Of a stretch of DNA of 64,000 nucleotides, positions 49,220 through 61,100 are shown piece by piece. Within the stretch, counting starts at the first letter, position 1, and the number at the start of each line of letters is the position of its first letter. The notes under the pieces are model-generated. The model was not told where the DNA came from. It saw only the letters and a program-made list of their open reading frames with translations, and made no database searches. Source of the stretch: Xestospongia muta (lineage: Eukaryota; Porifera; Demospongiae; Haplosclerida; Petrosiidae); the NCBI GenBank assembly GCA_963693285.1, contig OY848917.1:9114192-9178191 (forward strand), given 5' to 3'. Both the position numbers and the translations under genes were made by a program.

Positions 49220-52200
49220 ATAACTCCAGGAATGCACTAATTCCAATAATTTTACGTCAACAACTTTACCAAAGATAACAAGATAGTTACGTTAGTTAGA
49301 ATGCATTTTATTTTTATTTCTGGAATAAAAAACATTACAGTGTAGACTGTTTATTATTTTTTGACATAGATAAATTGTGCTTTGTAGTGAAATGTAAAAA
49401 TATTTTGGCGTTGTAAAATTGGATACAGCTCACAAAAGGAAAAGATGTAGATGTTGAGTTGCCTGTTTACATGATGACTGTGGTACATATAAGTATTGTC
49501 TGATTAAGGTTAGAGCTAAGAGGTTCAAGCAGGCTCGTATTAACCATAGGTGCTTAATACAAACAAGTATTAAACAAGATGATGAATAAGATCGTACACA
49601 AACAGTAGAAAATGTTATTTTCATTTTTATTTCAATTAGCCTTAATAAGTGGCATAATTATTGAAACAGAAAGATCCTAAACCTGAACAAGTTATCACAC
49701 TGATTATATCAGTAAATGCATTTTTTTTTCAATAGCCATTGGAATTTATGTCACTGTGAAGACTGGAATCCACTTTGACAGATCTCTAAAGAGAAGGTGG
49801 CAGAATGCTTAGATACATGTGGTAGTAATGTCTACAATAATGCATCAACTACAGTTCATTAACCATGTTCTTTACTGTTTAAATGGAACTATTCTTTATG
49901 AAAATAATAGTCCAAACTTTAGCTTTTGTAGAGTTGAGCTTTGTTTCCTCCTTTTGTAGTGTATATAAAATTGGAGGCAGACAGCCTTAACAAAGAATGC
50001 TATTTTAATGTACATCAATAAATATTTGTAGTAACACACTTTCACGCATAGCTGACTGACAGTATGACTTCTTATAAGAAAGCATCCTTTCTTCCCTATT
50101 GTGTTATGGTTCACTTGAAATTAATAGTAGTCCTTTTGTATTATAAAAGTTCTTACTTCAGTTTTTATTTTTATATGGTTTTACGGCCAAAAGAGGGACT
50201 TTTGTCAATCTACGATTCCATTTTCATATTTTACAAGCTCAAACAAGATTAATGATTTAAGAATATAATTTATGTCACAATGCATTGGATGACAGCAAAT
50301 TGTTGGAATATTTTTAATGAATAATAATGTTTTCTTTTCAAATGGGGACATTTTAGTCCACTGAAGAGTCAACACTTAACTAGACTGTTCCTATACAAGA
50401 GAGTGAAGATAATTGTGGTGTTTGTGTATTTAAATATCTAACTATATAATTTTAACTCTTTTGTTTACCTGTAATTTATTGTAATGGTTTTATATATAAA
50501 ACATACACCTCACCTTTACTCCTTTTTATGCCTCAAACTTTAAAGGATTTATTTCCCTCTCAGTTACACTACAAGTAAGTTTGCATGTAATATAACTGAG
50601 AGAGAATTGAGTCCTATGTAGTTTGAGGTTTATACATAGTTCTCAATGGAAGAATAATCATGACACAGTTAGTTTCAGACATCTTCACGCAATTTTTGCC
50701 AATGGCTTGTAACAACATTTTGACCAGTGAGATTGGTAGTAAGATTGCACGGACATTGTTTCATTTTACTTGTATAACTCTTATAAATCAGATGATGCCA
50801 TTGCTAATGAATGACTTTTGAGATATACCATATCTGAGATGTTTTTTGAAGGATACTTTGCTGTAAACAGTATTAGTAGACAGTGCTCATTGGCTAACAG
50901 TCATGACAATATTGAATCATTAGGTCATGCTATATATATAACAATTTTATTTTTATTACTGTTCATGTGTTTTATTATATATAGATATAATAAGTGACTC
51001 TAAAAAACATCATCAGAGCTTTAGTCACTTCTCTCAAAACTCAAAGTATTATTACTTTTCCCTGTATTTAACAGCTTTATAATTCATAATTTTAGTTTTT
51101 TGTAGATTGGAATGTGGACAATTGATATATTGATGTCTGCTTGTATCTGAGCTACCAGATATGAAAGATGACTTCTTTATGTTTGGATTAGCAGTTGATG
51201 TTCTCTTTCTGGAAGTTAGTCATGCCTTTAGAAGTCAATTGAGTTAAAATGTTCATTTAGGTGTATATGAAAGCAACTATATGAGACAAAGAAATGTGAT
51301 TTATGAAGATGCATGTGTGGGTATCTTCGACACTTTTAGCTTTATTACTATATGAAATGTGGCAATGTGATAATTTGGTCTTGTGTTCTAATATGTGGTT
51401 CAAAGTATTATAATTAAAGTGATAATTATCTTATTTAGAGGTGTATAGATTGTAACTATTGAATGTGGAAAAGTATGCATGATTTTTGTCAGGTCATATA
51501 AAATAAAAATTTGTCTGACAATGTTAATGCTTGTACTATATAAAAACAAATTTTATAACTAATATAACAATTATCATATAGAATGACTTGATATTGATAT
51601 GTAGGTTCATTGCATAGATAGACGATTTGATTCATTAATCACTAGGTCAATGGTAGGTGTTGCTATGGATACTAATACCCCAGAAGATTGTTCAACTCTG
51701 ATACGCATAACAGAGGAATGGAGTAGCGAAAATGACAAATGGAAACAGAGCATATGATTGAAATTATTTAAATGATAAAAGTGAGGTAAGAGATTTGTAT
51801 GTAATTAAGAGCAGCTATTTGCTGAGCTAACAGTGATGGACATCACAAGAGGGGTGAAGGAAGCAAGTACCTGGGTTTGACAGTACAATTTGACTGGGTA
51901 CGGTGGTTGAATAACCTCACAACAATGAATAACCACTCACTCCCATAAACCATTTTAGTTACGTACAAACTAGCATCATCTTACTTCTTGGTAGAAGATA
52001 TGAGAGAAAAGACTTCATTTGCTGTTGGTGGCAGGTCAGCTGCAGAGACATAATATAACACACCTCAGAAAGTAGAAGGTCTGTAACATCTGAATCTTAC
52101 TGTGTCTGATTATTGGAAAGCTCCTTTTCAAAGTGTGCATGTTCTATTGTTCACTTACTGCTATAAGCAATGCAAAGAGCCAGAGCATTGCAAATCTTAT

Positions 52201-55129
52201 TCTTCAATTGGCAATGTGGTGAAGCAACTGATGTGCTTTTTTCCTTCAAGAGATACAATTTTTTTTTGTTTCAAGTCATTAACAAACATGGTTTGCTGCA
52301 GTCAATTCAGTTGTTTTATCTTAATTTGAAACTCATTTCTTACATTTCATTTATATTTGGGATTTGTTCAGTAATCATATTAAAGCATGGTTTGGTCACC
52401 TATTTTGACACTGAATGGTCAGCAAATAAAAGTGGCACAGATAGGATTATCTAGCTGGTAGAGCAACCAATTGTATTTAAAAATCATTTTGGGCCTCTCT
52501 ACCAGTAGTGAGTGTAAATGTGATCTAATAATAACCTCAAGGAGTAGTACAAGAATTCTCAATGTTGCAAGCTATGTAATCCACTTACTGATGCAATCAT
52601 GTAAAACCAGCATAAATAGCTTGTGGTTGGATGATGACATGTACAATAATGGAATACTTTTCTGGTCTTTTATAGACTTTCTGTGAGTTGTATTGTTGTC
52701 TGAGAGTCAGTGTAGCCAGAGGTGTACCAAGATGGGACTTGCTTTCCATTGTAATATTAACATTGGTGTCTTGAAAAGTGATAGTAGCTAAGACATCTAC
52801 TATATGTCAAGTCTCAGTGTTTAACATGAATAAACTTATTCTCTCTGTGCTAAAAGAAGAAAGAACAACGTATCTGAGGTCACTCAATAGCAAACATGAA
52901 AATGATGTAGAAATCTCATGATTGCTATATATGATGTACAGACAATATAGATTGTAGAACTGAATCAGAAAATGGATTTAAAGACAATAAAATTGGAATA
53001 TGTAGATCAATGTTTTTCTGTTCTTGGTAATTTTGTTATTCCTCTTACACAACTGATACACAAATGAACTAAGACTATTTCTCTACTCTTAACTACTAAC
53101 ACACAAAAAGCAAACAAATGGATGTACATAAGGAAGTTATCTGAGCTGTGTTAATTATAATTCCTTGATAAACAAAAATATAATGGCTTTGCCTACGTGG
53201 GTCTTACTTTGCAGTTGACCATGAGGCTTAGATTAAAGCAATCATTCATGTAGCTGCCCATATAGAGTAGTGCAGAACAGACATGTGAAAGAATGTTAAT
53301 GAATAGTTTTAGAAGGCACAATTCATAATCTTCATGGTATTAGCAGACAACAACAATTCTTTCATGATACAGAAATGTATATTTGTCTTTTAGTCATTCT
53401 GTCCAGCTCTTCATCCAACTATAACCCTATATATTAACAATATGTATAATTAACTTAACAACATTGAATACATTTGTGTGTCCTGTCTTTTCAATCTTTC
53501 TCCCAATCAATTCATTTGTCCAACCTTATGTATTGCTCAAAAAAATATACAAAATCTATAATATGGTATCATAAATACGATATCTCAAATAGATTAATAA
53601 AATTAATGGGGTTTATCTTTGATATCATATTGAAATGTGCAAATAAAACAGCAATAAACCCGAATGTCTTAATGCTGCCAATTAAAGACTTTTAAGTAAT
53701 TAATATTATCATAGATCAACATAAGAAATTAATATCTTAACAATTATCTCTAACATAAAGTTATAGTTATTACAGTGTATTTGAAACACTACATATATGT
53801 CAAGTAAATAAGGAGCTCAAGCTTACAGAGAGATAGTTTACAGATTCATAATGAAATATTGTGGCAGTACTAGAAGGAGTCTGCAATCAAGATTGGAGTC
53901 AACACTACTGTAATTTATGAAAAAAAATTTAACATTTAAAAAGTCAGGACACAGCAATTACATGTAAGAAATAAAAAAAAACATCAACAATAGTACTAAA
54001 GTAAGGTAAAAACAGAACAGACTTTAGTTGAGAAAAGTAAATAGTTAAAATTAAGAGTATAACAAAAATTCAAAGCTTGATATGTTAGCTAATAGTTTTA
54101 TATTAAACAATGAAAAGTTAGTAGTAAAAATAAACCACGTTCACAAGTTCCACATGTTAGTTTTGATACAGCAACAAAATCTGTCAAAAAATAACATTGT
54201 GTAAAGTTATTATATTTCAAAATACTTTTCTAGTAAGTAATAAAATTAAAGACTAAACTTTCATTATTTTCATAAATAACAAAGCAATATCAGTATTGCA
54301 AGTACATGCATTATTTAAAATTAACAACTTAAAAAGGTGAATGTAAAAGTTGTGAAATACTTACAATTCTAAGACTCAAAACGAAGACGACAATTTTATA
54401 CCTGGCATGTGAATTATGCCAGGCAGTGCCATAATTATTTCAAAACATAATTGTTTTGGAACACATGGTATTTAATTGGTTTTATCATATCATTCTATTG
54501 TTACAGACACTGAAAAGCATAGTAACCAACAAACTAAATTTCCTTCTTTTAAGTGCTACTGTAATCATTGTGACACATTGCAGAAAACTCTCTGTTATTC
54601 ATGTTCTAATATTTTATTGTGACAACAGCTCTTCATTTCAATGATAAGATAACTTTTACAACTACTATTGTAAAAATTGGTAAACCTTGGTACAAAATAA
54701 AAACTTTATAACTAAAATTATGTTAAATTGGGCATAATTACAAACCAAAATTTGCTAAAATAAAAACACACTATATCTGAATATATTAGTAGGTGCAATT
54801 AATAGTGGGGCTAAGTTAATGTGTTATCAAATCTACTTGCTAACATTAGAATTTTCCTTTATTACAAAGCCTTTTGGTATTTATAAGATATTTCTCATTA
54901 TAAATATGAATAGATAATATACTTGAGGAAAATTAGTAAAATAAGATGTACTCTTTGTCAGATGTTTGTAAGGGTGGTGATACATGTATATATCCACTTA
55001 GTCAGAATATGTGTAATAATTATGTAACCAGTTTCAGTGACTACAAAGTGTAGTGGATTGTAAGCACAAGTAAGTACTAATTTATAAATATGATAACAGT
55101 ATTATACCTTTATGTGATCATGATCACAG
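49220..55129. other. Large intergenic stretch between genes B and C
   Basis: No gene was supported. A 98-bp imperfect hairpin lies at 50,531-50,628 (GCCTCAAACTTTAAAGGAT against its inverse). A 30-codon open run with an ATG lies near 51,669 but has no support. From about 53,750 the sequence is the duplicated 3' flank shared with copy A. Confidence 0.5.
50531..50628. repeat. Imperfect hairpin
   Basis: CCTCAAACT, CCCTCTCAGTTA and their complements TAACTGAGAGAG and AGTTTGAGG face each other across about 98 bp. It may be a degenerate MITE. Confidence 0.5.
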
Positions 55130-58100
55130 TTAAGTACTAGAAGTAGGTGTGTTCTCGCCATCTACAAAGCAAATACTTTTATTATTATTTCACATACACA
55201 TATTGTGAGAATAATTGGTTTTGAAACTTAATGATAATCATGTATAATAGCAAGCACAATGGTAGCAAAGCACAAAACATAACAACATACCTGCATGTTC
55301 CTCCAAAAATTGGCATATTTCCATAGCTAGTGATCTCTTCTGTAAAGGACCCTCTATGACTTTAATGAGATTGTACCATGTCACTGGAGTAGGCTTATTG
55401 TCCAACCAGCTCTGTAACATCTTGGACAATTTAACTTGGTCTGAAAAGTTGGAATAGCACAATCCCTCAATAGTGTCTGAATTAACACCAAGTAGATCAC
55501 CAATCTCTTGCCACTTACTCTTCACAGAAGAAAGCAACCTTAACATTACATGTTTCTGTGGCTTGCTAACTGTAATAGATTAAGAATTACAAACACAATG
55601 TTATGACTAAAGTTAGAGCACAATTTCTATAGAAGAGTATTACTAATATGTAAGTGGTTTTAGTGGCAAATATGCACTAACATGTACAGTGTATATGTAA
55701 ATAACAATACATTAAAAAACTAATGATAAAATTATCAAAGATAATGTAATGTTCATTTAAGTTGCAATGCTTTCTTAGTAATTTTATTGACTACATCAAC
55801 ATGTAATAAAATACATCACAATTCATTTAAAACTCTGACTTACAAAGAATAGAATTAGGTGGCATAGATAGCACAGAAGCTTCTGCACTAGAATTAAGTG
55901 CTTCAGGAATAGAATCTAGGATTTAAGAAAACAAGAGTAAATAAAATGTTACTATGTAATACATGAAAATAATCATACACTAACCTTTTAGCCAGCAAAG
56001 TTGCCTTTCATCAATTACTTTAAAAGTAGCTATCTCAGACTCAACTAAGCAATTTCCACAAATGTAACCTTCATCATATTTAATGGATATACCATGCAGC
56101 TTGCCATCATTTTTACGATGATTTTGCTGACAAACCAGTGTTGCCACAGGCTTCAACTGATCAATATCATATAACAACAACTCTGCACATCTTGTCATTG
56201 CTTCGATTATAGCTAGGCGTACTTGTGGGCACTTTGATGAAAAGCCAGTGAAATAAACTTCAATACATTTAAAATTATCTACTAGGAGAACAATGCCAAA
56301 GAGATCTTTTGAGTTGAGCTTAACACCATAACGGAGTTGTCTTTCATAGGTACGGGATTCACTGTCAATAGAGAATTGAGGTGTTTCTTGTCTTTGCAAC
56401 AGAGACACCACAAGAGCAGGAAATATCCCCTAAAAATCAACAATTGTATATCAATGCTCTGTTAGCATTAAGTACAGTCAATAGATGTATGCTGTCCTAG
56501 TTCTGCTGTCATAAAGTGGTTTGTAAATATTACTCTAGTTGTGGTTATAATGTAACAACTAAAGACAAAACTGTCCTTATTTTGAGCTTGTGTGCATTTG
56601 TATAAAATAGAAATCTGTGAAGTCATTAAAGTCATTATCTAAGTTAAAGGTAAAAGTGTGAAATCTAAATACTGCCTTGGTACAATCATATACCTTTAAG
56701 TTTAAAAATCTGAATTAGATGCAATAAGAATATAAAAAATAATGCGATAATAATAAGGTAAAAGTAGTTGTGCTATTTGGCATAAAAACACTTGTTATTT
56801 TTGATTTATTAAATACTTGTAAATCACATGTAAATATGGCAAATAAATCAATAATGCTACTATAAAATGTTAAATGAATAATACTAAGGATAGTTGGCCT
56901 CTTAAATGGACCAATATAGTGGTTTAATGCTTGCTTGCTGATTGTATAACAAACATGACACTTAACCATACCTGAGGGACAACTCTACCACTAAATTCAA
57001 TAATCATTGGATCACATGACGTAGCAAAGATCAATTTATCCTCATCTGTCAGCTGACTAGGTGGCAACACGATAGGAAGGAAATAACGGTTTGGAGAGTC
57101 TTCTGGAGTGGAGAGAGGAGCAATGATGCAAAGAGAGCAAAGTAACTTTAGAAAATCATCTTTAGTGAAGAGTGGAGGTACAAAGGGAAGAGAAAGATCA
57201 TCAAGTAGAGAATCTTCAAATATACCATCTTCACGAAGGAGACGTTGGGTCTCTGGTGATATAGAGCAACCACCAGGTAGTATTTCCTCCATCAAATCTA
57301 CAAAGGAGACACTTATCAAATGAGAGAGCATGTCTAGAAGAAACTGAGGGTCCGTGAATACAACATTCGGCAACACTCTTGGAAAAAATAAAAATGAACT
57401 GAAGGAGTCGAGGTAAACAGCACACTGTAACACTTCACTTCTATCCATTCCTAATTGAAAAGCAATGTCATAACAAGTCTCCAATGAGATGATGCCATGT
57501 TGCATTTCTGTGACCTCTGTAATCTCTTCCAAAACACTTATTTCAAACATATACCAACGTACAGGTATAGGAACACTAAAGGCAATGCCAACTTTAGACA
57601 TAATTCGTTCACGAATGGCAGAGGACACTTTTTTTCGACTCCACCAGCAGAGATTATCAACAGGAAAGATCACCTCTTGAGTGTCATCATCATGAAAAAT
57701 AAATTGATTTTTAAACTCTTGCAGTGCTGACAAAAGCTGTGCATTTTTTTCTCTTAAAGTTTCATCAATTAGAGGTTGCTTTTTTAACTGCTTCTTTAGC
57801 TCATCAAAATAAGAGCCAATTATGACAAAGAGAGGCTTGGAGGCTACAACCATCTTTCCTGTTGATGCAACAATATTTTTAGACGACATTATGGAACGTA
57901 CAAAACTTTCGATTATCTCAAGGTTGGTCATCTTTAACTCACTGGGCTGATGAAGCATTTTTCCATCAAGTGAATAGCAAAACTGAGGCTTATCGAAAAG
58001 ACTTTCTGTTAACCTAGTAACAATAACATGGATTGCATTACCATGAAGGAAAAACCGAGATATATCAGCAAATTGAGGTTGACCACCACTATCGAGAACA

Positions 58101-61100
58101 TGTATCCATGTGGCTTTATGAAGCTGCTTAGATTTTTTGTGATTTAAAAGAAGATCAACCATTTCTTTTGAGTGAGAATTAAATTTTGTAGAGCTCATCA
58201 ATTGCAAGCTGTCATCCTTTACATTTTCCATTTGAGATGGATCAAATGTGGGTATGGATTGCTGAGAATGAATATCATGACTACAAGATTGGGAAATGCT
58301 GTCATTTGGAATTTCCATTGTAGTCACGGATATTGATACTTCTGGTAAAGCATCACCAACATTTTGCTTCTGTATTAAAGGAACAGATGACTTTATAGAA
58401 GGATCATTTGACTTTATAACAGTGTGATCTGGGGGTATAGCTTGTTGGGAATTACGATCAAGATCTCGAATGGCATCTGAAAGCATCTTTAATAAATCAG
58501 GTCGAGTAATAGGTAGCCATATTTTGCCTTCCTTTATATCTGCCACTCTTTCTACACCACGGATAGGACGGGTAGATATCGCTGTGCTGTGGTGCTTTTT
58601 TGGAGCAGGCCAATTAAAAAGAAGACTCTTGAATGCTGTTTTCCCAACACATGGTGGTCCAAGAAGAACTAATTTCAGACTGGTAATAAACACATACCCT
58701 TCATGTAGACCGCGTTTAAACATTACCCGACATTCTATAATAAAAGAGATATTGTGTTTATTTTATTACTGAAATTCATACATCATTAGCTTCTTAGGTA
58801 CTATTTGAAATGGCACTTGCTTATTGATAACTACCTTACATGTGTTTATAGCAACCCACAACCTACTGCTTATCCACACAAATCAAAGTTAATAATAGCT
58901 ACTGTTAATATGATAATGAAAAAGTAACAGTCAAGTTATAAATTTTAAGTTGAAAAACATGTCTATTGACATATTATTCCTGATTTGAGTATAGCAAAGT
59001 TTTATAGAATTTTGGACTTTCATGACTCTACTGATATTGTTTTGAACTATTTAATATCTTTTCATGTCTATTTTCAAATCCATACATGTTCTTAAAAGCT
59101 TTTGCTAGAATACAGACCAATCTTTAAAAGTATTGATAAAGACTCATCATGATGTATTGTAGAATTTAGCAACACCAAGAAATCATTGCAAAGATTGTAA
59201 GAGTGTAAGCTTCATTACACTTTTGGCACTCTCAGCATCAGTATACTCAAACTTTGATGCTTAAATAATGAAGTAACTTATGATAATTGATTTTCACATT
59301 CATTTTCCATATAATTTAGTAAAATAGTAAAAACTTAGTAAATCAGTTACAAGCTATTCTGCTGAATTATCAGAATAAAATCATAGCTTTATGGAGGTAT
59401 CCAGGAGCACAATGCACTTCTTAAATTATGCAAAGAATCTTCATACACATATATTAACTGTACTCACATAACCACATAATGGTTTTGAGATCAACACAAA
59501 TACAATGTACATGAAAATGCATTGACACAGGTTCACTTCATAAGTTTCATTACCCAATTATATATCTACCATGCTTAATTATAATAACATCTATTCCCAT
59601 ATTTTCACACGTTCGTTACCTGTTTCAATGACTGTCTTCAAAAATTGTTTGTTCTCAACGTAGTCAAATGGAGTTTTGCCTTTCTATAAATGATATTATA
59701 ACATAACGATTTAAATACTTTGACACAAGTTAATTTAATTGCAAAAAAGTGTTTGGGCACTAATTTATCTTATTAGTATCAGATAACTGCATACAAATTG
59801 CTATTTGCCACAAATTGTGTGGCATGTATCTGTCATCTACTTAACAATTTTCTAATGAAATCATTTTTATTAAATCTACATCATCTAAAACATGTTATAT
59901 TCAAGCAGACTGGTTCAATGAAGTAATCATTTACCTTAAACCTAGTTTCAATTGCATGTATTAACTTTAGACAATAACTGTAATAATTGCTAAACTTTGT
60001 ACATACTATTCCTGGAATAAAGTTAAATTTTATAGATGTGACTCATAAAAATTAAAATGTTAAATTAATTACATGTTGAATACAAATGTTTTTAATAAGT
60101 TTTACATATACTCTTGGAAGTTACTATTACATTTACAAGACAGAAATCATATTACATTGAAAAGATTAACTATATCTATTACCTACCATATCTTTTATGT
60201 CAAGTGATGCTTTGTTCTGAAGCAATACTTCAATCACGTTAGTGTATTTCTTCTGAATAGCATAAAATATAGCAGTTCTACCATCCTAAAGTAAGAATAT
60301 ATCAATTATCATCATGTATAAACCTGAAATTTACTCAATAAATATATTATTAAGAAGGGAGGGATATACAGTTTGACATCAACATATTAATTATGTTTAA
60401 CTGTTGAAAAAAAGAGCAAATATTTAAGGTACCAAAGTATGATGTCCTCCTACCTGAGGTACAAACTCTGGCACATTTGTCTGGTACTGTTAGTTAGTCA
60501 AGACAATACATTACTATATTTTATTTTATTGTCTGGCATTGTGGTTTATATATGTTATAAAAACTGCACTATATTTTAAAAAAGAGTCTTTTCCCATCAC
60601 AACCTAAAGTTGTTAAAATGGTGTCAGGAGTGTGCAACAGTAAAAAATGGCTGGAGAAAGAATTATCCTGATGAGTGTGGATTCTCCCTCAAAGCTCTCT
60701 TCTTGTACAGATTTTCACTTGTGGTTCATCCATTTCAAGTTATATATTTAGGAATCTAAGGTCCCAGCAGACAAGAAAGCCAAGGAATTACTCTCTCTTC
60801 TGGAGTATGACCTTTTTAGATTGTCGGCCATGTTGGGTACATAGATTCTGATGACTTAATGTTGTTGAAGTTCTGTTCATAAATGCACTTTTATTCTCAA
60901 GGTAGTGAGTTACAGTGGCAGCTTCATTTACAACATGCACTTGGAAGTCAAGATATATCTCTTATAGAATTTACCGGCAAATTAAGGATGATACTGATAG
61001 GGCTTATCACTTGCCCAAGCAACATCAAGAAATTAGTATTAGTCATACCATTTGTGGACCCCCAAACATCAAGAAATTAGTCAAAATCGTTTTATTCGAG

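Noticed and set aside
52102..52686. Possible genes at 52,102-52,686 and 53,474-53,695
   Set aside because: Short overlapping frames in several phases, no domain motif, no consistent splice sites and no conservation with the copy A flank.
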